Shown: positions 20,175 to 28,406 of the stretch, in pieces | Position numbering within the stretch: position 1 is the stretch's first letter | Layout: each line of letters begins with the position of its first letter | From: an uncultured Amaricoccus sp. | Lineage (GTDB): Bacteria; Pseudomonadota; Alphaproteobacteria; Rhodobacterales; Rhodobacteraceae | NCBI RefSeq assembly: GCF_937891315.1 | Contig: NZ_CALAGI010000004.1 | Span: forward strand, 1-44,978 | Length of the DNA stretch: 44,978 nt | Direction of reading: 5' to 3' | Position numbers and translations under genes: made by a program | The notes under the pieces: model-generated | What the model was told of the DNA's origin: nothing | What the model saw: only the letters and a program-made list of their open reading frames with translations | Databases searched by the model: none

Positions 20175-20516
20175 ATGTCTCTGACCGTGACATATCTGAT
20201 TCTGGGCATTGCGATTGTCTGCGAGGTCGCCGGCACATCGGCGCTCCACGCGAGCAATCACTTCACCCGGGTCGTTCCGACGACGCTGGTCTTCGTGTTC
20301 TATTTCGCCGCGCTGTTCGGAATTTCCATCACCTTCCGGCAAATTCCGATGGGCATCGTCTATGCGATCTGGTCCGGCGCGGGGATCGTGCTGATCGCGG
20401 CGGTCGGTTGGGTCGGCTTCGGTCAACGCCTCGACCTGCCCGCCGCGATCGGCCTCGCCCTGATCGTCGCGGGCGTGGTGATCGTCAATATCTTCTCGAG
20501 CACGCTGACCCACTGA
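20175..20516 (+). CDS. Small multidrug resistance (SMR) family transporter
   Basis: The 113 residues form four membrane helices. The essential membrane carboxylate is Glu17 (IVCEVAGTSALHAS, equivalent to EmrE Glu14), and Trp66 in VYAIWSGAG matches EmrE Trp63. It should act as an antiparallel dimer exchanging protons for cationic drugs or guanidinium-like compounds. The QIPMGIVYAIWSG motif points to the EmrE/QacE branch rather than the guanidinium exporter Gdx. The ATG at 20175 gives the family length; an in-frame ATG at 20130 would add 15 polar residues. Confidence 0.92.
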   Translation: MSLTVTYLILGIAIVCEVAGTSALHASNHFTRVVPTTLVFVFYFAALFGISITFRQIPMGIVYAIWSGAGIVLIAAVGWVGFGQRLDLPAAIGLALIVAGVVIVNIFSSTLTH

Positions 20517-20617
20517 ACCCGGCGGCATCCTCGATTAACCGATTGGTATTCTTCAACTTGCCTCTTCTTCGCCGAAAGTTCACTTCTTTCCCCCAGGGAC
20601 AAGCGGGGATTTTGAAC

Positions 20618-20818
20618 GTGACTCCATTGCTCGCGGAACGCATCGACTACGGCCGGACCATTCGCGACCGGGCCGTCTGCCTGATCGAGGCGCATGGCCT
20701 TCTGGCCGAGGCGGAGGCGCTGAGGGCCGGGCGCGAGCCGGGACTGGCCGAGGCCGAGCGCACCTTCTGGGAGGCCGTCGCCGCCCGGGTCGCCCGCCAG
20801 CAGCGCGGCGCGCACTGA
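20618..20818 (+). CDS. Small unknown protein, 66 residues
   Basis: The frame from GTG 20618 encodes a compact, probably all-helical, charged protein (YGRTIRDRAVCLIEAHGLL, then EAERTFWEAVAARVARQ), with no signal peptide or membrane segment. A TTG at 20612 could also start it, with GCGGGGA nearby. It ends six bases from the hemE stop in the opposite direction. I do not recognise the family. Third-position GC is high like its neighbours, which supports coding. Confidence 0.5.
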   Translation: MTPLLAERIDYGRTIRDRAVCLIEAHGLLAEAEALRAGREPGLAEAERTFWEAVAARVARQQRGAH

Positions 20819-20823
20819 CCGGA

Positions 20824-21858
20824 TCAGCCGCGGATCACCCGCAGCATCCGCTCGACATTGGCCGGATCGGCGTCCGGCGTGATGCCGTGGCCGAGATTGA
20901 AGATATGCGGCCGGCCGGCGAAGGCCTCGACACAGGCGCGCGTCGCCTGATCGAGCGCGGCGCCGCCGGTGACAAGCAAGAGCGGATCGAGATTGCCCTG
21001 CAGGCACACGCCCGCCGGCAGGGTCCGCGCGGCCCAGGCCGGATCGACGGACGCGTCGAGCGCGCAACCCGCGACCCCGGTCCCGGCGATGAAGCCGGCG
21101 TAGCCACCGCCGGCGCCGCGCGGAAAGCCGATCACCGGCACCTCGGGCGCGAGCGCGCCCAGCGCCGCGACGATGCGCCGGGCCGGGGCGACGCAGAATT
21201 CCTCGAACCGCGGCCCGGGCAGCGCGCCGGCCCAGCTGTCGAAGAGCTTCACCACCTCGGCGCCCGCCGCGATCTGGCGCGCGAGATAGGCGATGGTCGC
21301 CTCGGTCACCCGGTCGATCAGCGCGGCGAAGGTGGCCGGGTCGCCATACATCAGCGCCCGCGCCGGCGCCTGATCGGGCGTGCCACGCCCGGCGATCATG
21401 TAGGTCGCCACCGTCCAGGGCGCGCCGGCGAAGCCGATCAACGCCGTCTCGGCCGGCAGTTCGGCGCGGAGCCGCGCCACCGTCTCGTAGACCGGTGCCA
21501 GCGTCTCGTGGATCGCCTCGACCGGTCGCAGCCGCGCCAGATCGGCGGCGCTCGTCACCGTCGAGAGCCGCGGCCCCTCGCCTTCCGCGAAACGCAGCTC
21601 GAGCCCGAGCGCCTGCGGCACCAGCAGGATGTCGGCGAACAGGATCGCCGCGTCGAAGCCATAGCGCCGGATCGGCTGCAGGCTGACCTCGACGGCGAGG
21701 TCGGGCGTATAGCAAAGATCGAGGAAACCGCCGGCTTTGGCGCGGATCGCCCGGTATTCCGGCAGGTAGCGCCCGGCCTGCCGCATCAGCCAGACCGGCG
21801 GCGTCGCCAGCGCCTCGCCGCGGAGGGCGCGCAGGATTCGCTTTCCTTCGACGGCCAT
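20824..21858 (-). CDS. hemE: Uroporphyrinogen decarboxylase
   Basis: Removes four acetate carboxyls from uroporphyrinogen III to give coproporphyrinogen III, in the cytoplasm. The 344 residues carry the two family signatures, PPVWLMRQAGRYLPEYR (20-36, with Arg26 and Arg30) and the catalytic Asp76 in ILFADILL. Also present are GFAGAPWTVATYMI and the C-terminal FNLGHGITPDADP. The ATG at 21858 fits the family N-terminus; the frame continues upstream only as antisense to hemC. It diverges from hemC across 78 bp, an arrangement seen in Rhodobacter relatives. Confidence 0.97.
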   Translation of the reverse strand: MAVEGKRILRALRGEALATPPVWLMRQAGRYLPEYRAIRAKAGGFLDLCYTPDLAVEVSLQPIRRYGFDAAILFADILLVPQALGLELRFAEGEGPRLSTVTSAADLARLRPVEAIHETLAPVYETVARLRAELPAETALIGFAGAPWTVATYMIAGRGTPDQAPARALMYGDPATFAALIDRVTEATIAYLARQIAAGAEVVKLFDSWAGALPGPRFEEFCVAPARRIVAALGALAPEVPVIGFPRGAGGGYAGFIAGTGVAGCALDASVDPAWAARTLPAGVCLQGNLDPLLLVTGGAALDQATRACVEAFAGRPHIFNLGHGITPDADPANVERMLRVIRG

Positions 21859-21936
21859 CCCCTTGCCCCCGCTTTGTAATTGTCTCGGCGTGACCTTACA
21901 GATAAAGGTCCGGAAGGAAAGACACCCAAGGCATCC

Positions 21937-22887
21937 ATGTCCGACGACGCGCCCTCCGCGGAACAACCCCTGCGCATCGGCACTCGGGGCAGCCCGCTTG
22001 CGCTCGCCCAGGCGCATGAGACCAAGGTCCGGCTGATGGCCGCGCACGGCCTGCCGGAAGGTGCGTTCGAGATCGTGCCGATCAAGACCACCGGCGACCG
22101 CGTGCAGGACCGCCCGCTGAGCGAGATCGGCGGCAAGGGCCTCTTCACCCGCGAGATCGAGGACGCGCTGCTGGCCGGCGAGATCGACATCGCCGTGCAT
22201 TCCATGAAGGACATGCCGACGCTGCAGCCCGAGGGGCTGGGCATCACCTGCTATCCGCCGCGGGAAGACCCGCGTGACGCGTTCGTTTCCCTCGGCGCGA
22301 CCTCGGCCGCCGCGTTGCCGGGGGGCGCGGTCGTTGGCACCTCGTCGCTCCGTCGACGAGCGCAGATTCTCTACCGGCGGCCGGACCTGAAGGTGGTCGA
22401 GTTCCGCGGCAATGTGCAGACGCGACTCAGGAAGCTCGGCGAGGGCGCGGCCGAGGCGACGTTCCTTGCCATGGCCGGCCTGCGCCGACTTGGCCTCGCC
22501 GAAGTGGCGAAGGCGCCGATCGCGCCGGAAGAAATGCTGCCCGCCGTCGCGCAAGGCGCGATCGGCATCGAGCAGCGGCTGGACGACGCGCGGGTGACCC
22601 GGCTGCTGGCGGCGATTCACGACGCCGATACCGGGCATCGGCTGCGGGCCGAGCGGGCGTTCCTCGCCGGACTCGATGGATCCTGCCAGACGCCGATCGC
22701 CGGCCTCGCCGAACTGGTCGAAGGCGGCCTGCGGCTGCGGGGCGAGATCCTGCGGCCCGATGGTTCGGAATGCCTCGCCCATGAGCAAAGCGGCCCCGTC
22801 ACCGAGGCGGAAGCGATCGGCGCGGCGCTCGCGGCCGAACTTCTCGGTCGCGCGGGACCGGACTACTTCCGGGGCACCGCCCTTTGA
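21937..22887 (+). CDS. hemC: Porphobilinogen deaminase (hydroxymethylbilane synthase)
   Basis: Polymerises four porphobilinogens into hydroxymethylbilane. The 316 residues start MSDDAPSAEQ before the conserved IGTRGSPLALAQA. The active-site block is IDIAVHSMKDMPT with catalytic Asp92, followed by VGTSSLRRRAQ and FRGNVQTRLRKL. Cys250 in LDGSCQTPIAGLAEL carries the dipyrromethane cofactor. The ATG at 21937 is preferred; an in-frame start 57 bases upstream lies in the leader. It diverges from hemE, and hemA follows on the same strand after a 426-base gap. Confidence 0.97.
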   Translation: MSDDAPSAEQPLRIGTRGSPLALAQAHETKVRLMAAHGLPEGAFEIVPIKTTGDRVQDRPLSEIGGKGLFTREIEDALLAGEIDIAVHSMKDMPTLQPEGLGITCYPPREDPRDAFVSLGATSAAALPGGAVVGTSSLRRRAQILYRRPDLKVVEFRGNVQTRLRKLGEGAAEATFLAMAGLRRLGLAEVAKAPIAPEEMLPAVAQGAIGIEQRLDDARVTRLLAAIHDADTGHRLRAERAFLAGLDGSCQTPIAGLAELVEGGLRLRGEILRPDGSECLAHEQSGPVTEAEAIGAALAAELLGRAGPDYFRGTAL

Positions 22888-23313
22888 CATGCGTTTTGAC
22901 AGGGCCGCCCGGCGCCCGGACAATCGAACGGCAACCGCGCTGAAGGCGCCGATCCCCGTCCGTCGGCGATTTGCGATTCGGTAACGATCAGGTCACGCGG
23001 GTTGCGCTAGGTCAAAGCATGAGGGGTGGGAACGATGCGACAAGGGTGCTCGGGCTTGGCCTCTCCGGATCGGGACTCGCCGACCTGCGACACTCGCGCA
23101 CGCAAGAATAACGGCCGGATGAGGGGCCGAAGGGGGAACGGATTGTTATCGGATTTCACGCATCTGTCAGGAACCAGCGCGGCCTGACCACTCGACGGGG
23201 CGACCGGGCCGCCGCATCCTGTCGCAGCCAGCAGGAAAAGGTTCCATATTGGCACCGAATCCGGCATTTCCCGTTTCGCGGCCCGCGAGCAGCCACGGCC
23301 AAAGGATCGTTCG
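22888..23313. other. Long non-coding region upstream of hemA
   Basis: This 426-base gap between hemC and hemA holds no supported gene. It contains an FNR-like dyad at 23002-23015. A 30-codon frame (23019-23111) has no visible ribosome site and resembles nothing known. The length suggests a complex promoter region or a long hemA leader. Confidence 0.6.
23002..23015. promoter_or_regulatory. FNR/FnrL-like site upstream of hemA
   Basis: The dyad TTGCG-CTAG-GTCAA (TTGAC-CTAG-CGCAA on the other strand) resembles the TTGAY-N4-CGCAA form of Rhodobacter-type FnrL sites. It lies about 300 bases before the hemA ATG. In Rhodobacter sphaeroides hemA is an FnrL target, so the context fits. Confidence 0.45.
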
Positions 23314-24528
23314 ATGGACTATGAAGCCCTCTTCACCCAGCAGCTCGACGCGCTGCGCGCCGAAGGCAACTATCGAGTGTTCGCCGACCTGGAGCGGAAT
23401 CGCGGGGACTTTCCGCGCGCGACGTGGCACGACGAGGGCAAGTCGACCGACGTAACCGTCTGGTGCTCGAACGACTATCTCGGCATGGGCCAGCATCCCG
23501 CGGTGATCGCCGCCATGCACGAGGCGATCGATCGCTGTGGCGCGGGCGCCGGCGGTACGCGCAACATCTCGGGCACCAACCACTATCACGTGCTGCTCGA
23601 GGAAGAGCTCGCCGACCTGCACGGCAAGGAAAGCGCGCTGCTCTTCACCTCGGGCTATGTCTCGAACTGGGCGGCGCTCTCGACGCTCGGCGCGCGGCTG
23701 CCGAACGCCGTCATCCTGTCGGACGCGCTGAACCACGCCTCGATGATCGAGGGCATCCGCCATGCCCGCTGCGCCAAGCGCATCTGGAAGCACAACGATC
23801 CCGCCGATCTCGACCGCCAGCTGTCGCAATGCGCGCCGGACGCGGCCAAGATCGTCGCCTTCGAAAGCGTCTATTCGATGGATGGCGACATCGCGCCGAT
23901 CGCCGAGATCGTCGAGGTCGCCGAAAGGCACGGCGCCATGACCTATATCGACGAGGTGCACGCGGTCGGCATGTACGGCCCGCGCGGCGGCGGCGTCGCC
24001 GAGCGCGAAGGGCTGATGGACCGGATCACGCTGATCGAGGGCACCCTCGGCAAGGCGTTCGGCGTCGTTGGCGGCTATATCGCCGGATCGGCCGCGCTCT
24101 GCGACTTCATCCGCAGCTTCGCCAGCGGCTTCATCTTCACCACCTCGCTGCCGCCCGCCGTGGCCGCCGGCGCGCTGGCGAGCACGCGGCACCTGAAGGC
24201 GAGCCCGTTCGAGCGCAAACGGCAGGCGGCCAATGTCGCCCGGCTGCGCGCCCGGCTCGACGCGGCGGGTATCCCGCATCTTCACAACCCGAGCCATATC
24301 GTTCCCGTGATGGTCAAGGATCCGGTGAAGTGCCGGATGCTGTCGGACATCCTGCTGCGTGACCATGGCATCTATGTGCAGCCGATCAACTATCCGACGG
24401 TCGCCCGCGGGACGGAACGGCTGCGGATCACGCCCTCGCCGCTGCACAGCGACGCCGATATCGACCGGCTGGTGGACGCGCTCGGCGCGCTGTGGCGTCA
24501 GTGCGCCCTGGCGCGCGCGGTCGCCTGA
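23314..24528 (+). CDS. hemA: 5-aminolevulinate synthase
   Basis: A PLP enzyme that condenses succinyl-CoA and glycine to 5-aminolevulinate, the C4 entry to tetrapyrroles used by alphaproteobacteria. The 404 residues match the Rhodobacter enzyme in length. Seen: substrate loop WCSNDYLGMGQHP, GAGAGGTRNISGTNHYH, and Asp213 in YIDEVHAVG, which contacts the PLP ring nitrogen. The Schiff-base Lys247 lies in EGTLGKAFGVVGGY. The heme-regulatory-type Cys-Pro motif near the N-terminus is absent. The MaoC-like gene begins five bases after its stop. Confidence 0.97.
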   Translation: MDYEALFTQQLDALRAEGNYRVFADLERNRGDFPRATWHDEGKSTDVTVWCSNDYLGMGQHPAVIAAMHEAIDRCGAGAGGTRNISGTNHYHVLLEEELADLHGKESALLFTSGYVSNWAALSTLGARLPNAVILSDALNHASMIEGIRHARCAKRIWKHNDPADLDRQLSQCAPDAAKIVAFESVYSMDGDIAPIAEIVEVAERHGAMTYIDEVHAVGMYGPRGGGVAEREGLMDRITLIEGTLGKAFGVVGGYIAGSAALCDFIRSFASGFIFTTSLPPAVAAGALASTRHLKASPFERKRQAANVARLRARLDAAGIPHLHNPSHIVPVMVKDPVKCRMLSDILLRDHGIYVQPINYPTVARGTERLRITPSPLHSDADIDRLVDALGALWRQCALARAVA

Positions 24529-24533
24529 CGCCG

Positions 24534-25007
24534 ATGGCGACCGGACCGGGCCGGTTGCTCTATCTCGAGGATTTTCACGAGGGTCAGCGCTTCTCGACCG
24601 GGAGCGCGACGCTCGACGCCGCGGCGATCAAGGGCTTCGCGGCCGAATTCGATCCGCAGCCCTTCCATCTCGACGAAGCGGCGGCGGAATCGTCCTTCTT
24701 TCAGGGCCTCGCCGCCAGCGGCTGGCACACCGCGGCGCTGACCATGCGCCTCCTGGTGGGAGGCGGGGCGATGGGGGACGGGCTACCGGTCGCCGGCGGC
24801 TTGATCGGCGGCGGGCTCGATTTGCGCTGGCCGCGCCCGACCCGTCCGGGCGACACGCTGCGCGTCGATTGCGTGGTGGCAAAGGTCGCACCCTCGCGCT
24901 CGCGTCCCGAGCGAGGCATGGTCACCATGCGTTGCGAGACGCTGAACCAGAACGACGAGGTGGCCCAGGTGATGGTGACCAATCTCGTGGTCCCGCGGCG
25001 GCCTTGA
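24534..25007 (+). CDS. MaoC-like hotdog dehydratase/thioesterase-fold protein
   Basis: The 157 residues form a single hotdog domain. DFHEGQRFSTGSATLDAAAIKGFAAEFDPQPFHLD carries the hydratase-2-type Asp and His (FDPQPFHLD), followed by SGWHTAALTMRLLV and the strand-rich half with RPGDTLRVDCVV. Family members hydrate or dehydrate enoyl-CoA compounds, but many such short proteins are uncharacterised. It is coupled to hemA with a five-base gap; no link to heme synthesis is known to me. The ATG at 24534 is preferred to an in-frame upstream start inside hemA. Confidence 0.88.
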   Translation: MATGPGRLLYLEDFHEGQRFSTGSATLDAAAIKGFAAEFDPQPFHLDEAAAESSFFQGLAASGWHTAALTMRLLVGGGAMGDGLPVAGGLIGGGLDLRWPRPTRPGDTLRVDCVVAKVAPSRSRPERGMVTMRCETLNQNDEVAQVMVTNLVVPRRP

Positions 25008-25012
25008 GACCG

Positions 25013-25037
25013 GGATCGGACGCGCCGCGCCCGATCC
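25013..25037 (+). terminator. Terminator after hemA-maoC
   Basis: Arms GGATCGG (25013-25019) and CCGATCC (25031-25037) lie six bases after the maoC-like stop, followed by the T-rich GTTTCGCGTTTC. It also sits just past the convergent small gene at 25048, so it may serve both. Confidence 0.55.
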
Positions 25038-25047
25038 GTTTCGCGTT

Positions 25048-25314
25048 TCAGTCTGCGAGGTCGATCTGCAGCCGGTCGAATCCCCCACCCCAGGGTCCGT
25101 CATGCAGATCACGCCCCCCGACCGTCGAGGACATCGCGCGCGCGACCGCGCCGCGCAGCTCGGCGACGAAATATTCCTCGTCGGACATCAAATCCTCCTC
25201 GTATTCCAGCTCATCCTCATCCTTCGAGGCGCGCTTGGCGGTAGCCGTCGCGGTTTTGACGCGGGACGGTTTGGACGGGATCGCTTTGGATCGGCCGGCT
25301 TTGGGCTGAGACAT
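25048..25314 (-). CDS. Small charged protein of unknown function
   Basis: The 88 residues are in three parts: a Lys/Ser/Thr-rich, histone H1-like N-terminus (about 1-30, PKAGRSKAIPSKPSRVKTA), a strongly acidic middle (DEDELEYEEDLMSDEEYF, about 32-49), and a C-terminal part ending GGGFDRLQIDLAD. There is no signal peptide or membrane segment. AGGGAG about 10 bases before the ATG supports the start. I do not recognise the family. It is a lone gene facing hemA-maoC. Confidence 0.65.
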   Translation of the reverse strand: MSQPKAGRSKAIPSKPSRVKTATATAKRASKDEDELEYEEDLMSDEEYFVAELRGAVARAMSSTVGGRDLHDGPWGGGFDRLQIDLAD

Positions 25315-25643
25315 GACAACACTCCCTCGTTGGATGTCTCATGCTCGCCCCTCGCCCGTGAGCGCCGCGTGAGCCGATCGTTACGCGATGATGAATCGGA
25401 CTGCCAAAGCCACGCCTCGCGCAAGAAAACGTCGTCGCGCGGCCCTTGATCGCAGCACGAGCCCGGCGAGCCCGGACAGAGAGCTTCCACGAAGCTCAGA
25501 GGCTGTTTGGAAATCCGGCGGCGGAGGGCCGGCGAGGAATTCCTGATCCAGCGCAATATCTTGACCACCAGACGATTCCGTCTGGTTGGATCGTGCTCCG
25601 GAAGACCCGCCGGACCGGACCCTCCGGGTTTTCGAACGGACGT
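25315..25643. other. Non-coding gap with palindromic repeat
   Basis: These 329 bases separate two genes that point the same way, and contain no supported gene. They hold the second palindrome (25551-25599). A weak GC hairpin at 25605-25629 (ACCCG and CGGGT arms) lies past the gshA stop. Confidence 0.6.
25551..25599. repeat. Interspersed palindromic repeat, copy 2
   Basis: It carries the same core as 75-128 (CCAGACGATTCCGTCTGGTT with flanking CAATATCTT), but its outer arms have drifted. The inner stem (25567-25574 with 25579-25586) is perfect around ATTC, whereas the outer arms 25551-25560 and 25589-25598 pair only in part. Confidence 0.75.
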
Positions 25644-27017
25644 TCAGTACCCGTATTCGGCATAGATCCGGCTCAGATCACCCTTCCACGGGCCGCGATA
25701 TTTCGCCAGCAGCTCGTCAGCCGGCGTCTGGCCGGTGGCGATGCTCTCATGGAGCGCGTTGAGAAAATGCGTCTCGTCCGGCACCAGCCCGCCGGCGCCG
25801 GGTCGCGCCCGCCGGGCAAGGCCCGCCTGCGCGATCGCCAGCACGTCTCGCGCAAGGTCGCGCATCTCGCGGCCGCCCGGCGCCGCCGCGCGCAGCCCGT
25901 CCTTGGCGGCGTCGTGCCGCAGGTGGTCGCGATCCTCGGCGCTCCAGCCCTTCACCAGATCCCAGGCCGCGTCGAGCGCGACGGAATCATAGAGCAACCC
26001 GACCCAGAAGGCCGGCAGCGCGCAGAGCCGCCGCCAGGGCCCGCCATCGGCGCCGCGCATCTCCATGAATTTCTTGATCCGAACCTCGGGGAAGATGGTG
26101 GTCAGATGATCGGCCCAGTCGCTCAGCGTCGGCTTTTCGCCCGGCAGGGCGGGCAGCCGCCCGTCGAGAAAATCGCGGAACGACTGACCCAGGGCATCGA
26201 CATAGTTCCCGTCGCGATAGACGAAATACATCGGCACATCGAGCGCGTAGTCGGCATAGCGCTCGAAGCCCATGCCCTCCTCGAAGACAAAGGGCAACAT
26301 GCCGGTGCGCGCCGGATCGAGATCGCGCCAGATTCGCGCCCGCCAGGATTGCCAGCCATTGACCCTGCCGTCGAAGAAAGGGGAATTCGCAAACAGCGCG
26401 GTCGCGACCGGCTGCAGGGCGAGGCCGACGCGAAACTTGCGGACCATGTCCGCCTCGGAGGCGAAATCGAGATTCACCTGCACGGTGCAGGTCCGGTACA
26501 TCATCATGGTGCCGGTCGTCCCGACCTGACCCATGTAGCGGGTCATCAGGGCATAGCGCCCCTTCGGCATTACCGGCATCTGGGCTTCCGACCATTCCGG
26601 CGCGGCGCCGAGGCCGATGAAGCCCGCGCCGATCTCGTCGGCGATCGACTTCACCTCGCGAAGATGCGCGTTCACCTCGTCGCAGGTCTCGTGGATCGTG
26701 CGGAGCGTGGCGCCGCTCAACTCCAGCTGGCCGCCGGGCTCGAGGCTGACATTGGCGCCGCCCTTCTCCAGCCCGATCAGCTTGCCGGCCTCCTCGACCG
26801 GGTTCCAGCCGTAGCGGTCGCGCAATCCGGTCAGCATGGCGAAGATCGAGGCCCGGCCCTCGTAGGGCAGCGGCAGATGATCGCCGAGGGTATAGCCGAA
26901 TTTCTCGTGCTCGGTGCCGATACGCCAGTCCTCGGCCGGCTTGCAGCCGGAGGCGAGATATTCGGCGAGCTGCGCCCGGCTCTCGATGAGGCCGCCACCG
27001 GATTGGGGGATCGACAT
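25644..27017 (-). CDS. gshA: Glutamate-cysteine ligase, plant/alphaproteobacterial type
   Basis: Joins glutamate and cysteine with ATP, the first and limiting step of glutathione synthesis. The 457 residues match the plant-like GCS2 group: WRIGTEHEKFGY (ATP/metal site), LEKGGANVSLEPGGQLELSG, the MMMYRTCTVQVNLDF strand, NSPFFDGRVNGW, and RIKKFMEMRGADGG. GshB is not in the window. The ATG start lies behind about 100 bases of intergenic DNA, and the gene seems monocistronic. Confidence 0.95.
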   Translation of the reverse strand: MSIPQSGGGLIESRAQLAEYLASGCKPAEDWRIGTEHEKFGYTLGDHLPLPYEGRASIFAMLTGLRDRYGWNPVEEAGKLIGLEKGGANVSLEPGGQLELSGATLRTIHETCDEVNAHLREVKSIADEIGAGFIGLGAAPEWSEAQMPVMPKGRYALMTRYMGQVGTTGTMMMYRTCTVQVNLDFASEADMVRKFRVGLALQPVATALFANSPFFDGRVNGWQSWRARIWRDLDPARTGMLPFVFEEGMGFERYADYALDVPMYFVYRDGNYVDALGQSFRDFLDGRLPALPGEKPTLSDWADHLTTIFPEVRIKKFMEMRGADGGPWRRLCALPAFWVGLLYDSVALDAAWDLVKGWSAEDRDHLRHDAAKDGLRAAAPGGREMRDLARDVLAIAQAGLARRARPGAGGLVPDETHFLNALHESIATGQTPADELLAKYRGPWKGDLSRIYAEYGY

Positions 27018-27123
27018 TGGGGGCCCTCGCCTCTTGTTCCGCGACAGGCTTAGAGAACGGCCCCAACCATGGCAAGCGGCCGGAAAGTCCTGTCCGGTCG
27101 CCGGCGCCGATGCTTTTGAGCCG

Positions 27124-27651
27124 TCAGCCCGCCCTGCGCCAGACGATCGCCCGCCGTGCGCCGGGGCCGAGCACCGCCGCGACGCCCGCGTCGAAATCGA
27201 TGCCGGGCAGTGGGCTCAGCGCGTCGAACAGCCGCTCCGCCCCGGCGGCGCCGAGCGGAATCACCAGCCGCGCGCCGTCGTCGGCGGTCAGCACCCAGGC
27301 ATGGGACGAATCGGGCGGCAGGTGCGGCCGTGCGACGATCTCGACCGCCGTGATCGCCGGCAGATCGATGAAGCCGCCATCGCGCGGCCCGAAATAGCCG
27401 ATGCGCGCCTCGTCGATCAGCACGACGCCCTCGGCCGGCGAGGTCTGGCTGAGCCGCGTTCTCCGCACCGCGTCGCGCAGCAGCCCGAGCCCGGCGCCGA
27501 AGCAGCCGAGGCCGAGGATGAAGCTCAGCGGCTCGAGCCCCGCGTAGCCGCGCCAGATCAGCCAGAGCCCGGCGATTGCCAGGCCGCCCCAGACCAGCGG
27601 CTCGCGCCAGACGTGCAGCCAGGCGGCGAGTTCGGGCCGGACGAAGCTCAT
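27124..27651 (-). CDS. Membrane protein of unknown function, coupled to rsmE
   Basis: The 175 residues have two N-terminal membrane helices (about 18-38 and 43-60). A soluble domain of about 110 residues follows (GVVLIDEARIGYFGPRDGGFIDLPAITAVEIVARP), which resembles small PH-like bacterial domains. Its ATG overlaps the rsmE stop by four bases, so the two are co-translated. Function not known. Confidence 0.75.
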   Translation of the reverse strand: MSFVRPELAAWLHVWREPLVWGGLAIAGLWLIWRGYAGLEPLSFILGLGCFGAGLGLLRDAVRRTRLSQTSPAEGVVLIDEARIGYFGPRDGGFIDLPAITAVEIVARPHLPPDSSHAWVLTADDGARLVIPLGAAGAERLFDALSPLPGIDFDAGVAAVLGPGARRAIVWRRAG

Positions 27652-28394
27652 CGCCAATCCCCCAGCGCCGCCTGCCAGAGCGTGATCGCGGCGACGGCGG
27701 CGGTGTCGGCGCGCAGCACCCGCGGCCCGAGTGTCACCCGCGCGACGAAGGGCAGCCCGCGCAGCCGCTCCACCTCTTCCGCCGCGAAGCCACCTTCGGG
27801 GCCGATCAGGATCGCCCAGGGCCCCGGCCCCGCGTCGGAGGCGAAGGCGCCGAGCACCTCGGTCGCGGGGCGGGCATCCCGGGCCTCGTCGCAGAACATC
27901 AGCCGCCGCGCCGGATCCCATCCGTCGAGGAGCGCGGCGAGCTTCACCGGCTCCAGCACCGCGGGAACATGGGTCTCGCCGCATTGCTCGGCCGCCTCGA
28001 CGGCGTGGGCGCGCAGCCGGTCGAGCCGAAGCCGCTCGGAATTGGTGTGGCGCGTCGTCATTGGCTGGATCCGCGCGCAGCCGAGCTCGGTCGCCTTCTC
28101 GACGATGAAATCGGTGCGCGTCTTCTTGATCGGGGCGAAGGCGAGGGTCAGGTCAGGCGGTCGCCGCTGCGGCTGGCCGGCGGCGCGCACGGTCAGCGTT
28201 CCCTGCCGGCCGACGCGCGTCACCTCGGCGCGCCATTCGCCGTCGCGCCCGTTGAAGATCAGGACCGGCGCCCCGGCCGCGAGCCGCATGACATTGAAGA
28301 GATAGTGCGCCTGATCGCGATCGAGCGCGACCTCGGTGCCGAGCGCGAGGTCGGCGCTCACAAAAAGCCTGATCTTGCCGCCGACTTCTGCCAT
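27648..28394 (-). CDS. rsmE: 16S rRNA m3U1498 methyltransferase
   Basis: A SPOUT-class enzyme that methylates N3 of U1498 in 16S rRNA with SAM. The 248 residues have an N-terminal PUA-like domain (MRLAAGAPVLIFNGRDGEWRAEV) and a catalytic domain with APIKKTRTDFIVEKATELG, ILIGPEGGF and the knot LGPRVLRADTAAVAAI. GGGGGGGAG just before the ATG acts as ribosome site. The frame's long upstream extension is antisense to ubiA and should be ignored. ubiA begins 12 bases away in the opposite direction. Confidence 0.95.
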   Translation of the reverse strand: MAEVGGKIRLFVSADLALGTEVALDRDQAHYLFNVMRLAAGAPVLIFNGRDGEWRAEVTRVGRQGTLTVRAAGQPQRRPPDLTLAFAPIKKTRTDFIVEKATELGCARIQPMTTRHTNSERLRLDRLRAHAVEAAEQCGETHVPAVLEPVKLAALLDGWDPARRLMFCDEARDARPATEVLGAFASDAGPGPWAILIGPEGGFAAEEVERLRGLPFVARVTLGPRVLRADTAAVAAITLWQAALGDWR

Positions 28395-28406
28395 AGACTC
28401 CCCCCC

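Noticed and set aside
21859..22923. Upstream extension of the hemE frame
   Set aside because: It is antisense to hemC; the family start is at 21858.
23019..23111. A 30-codon frame before hemA (start MRGGNDATRV)
   Set aside because: No ribosome site, no recognisable features; could be a leader peptide but nothing supports it.
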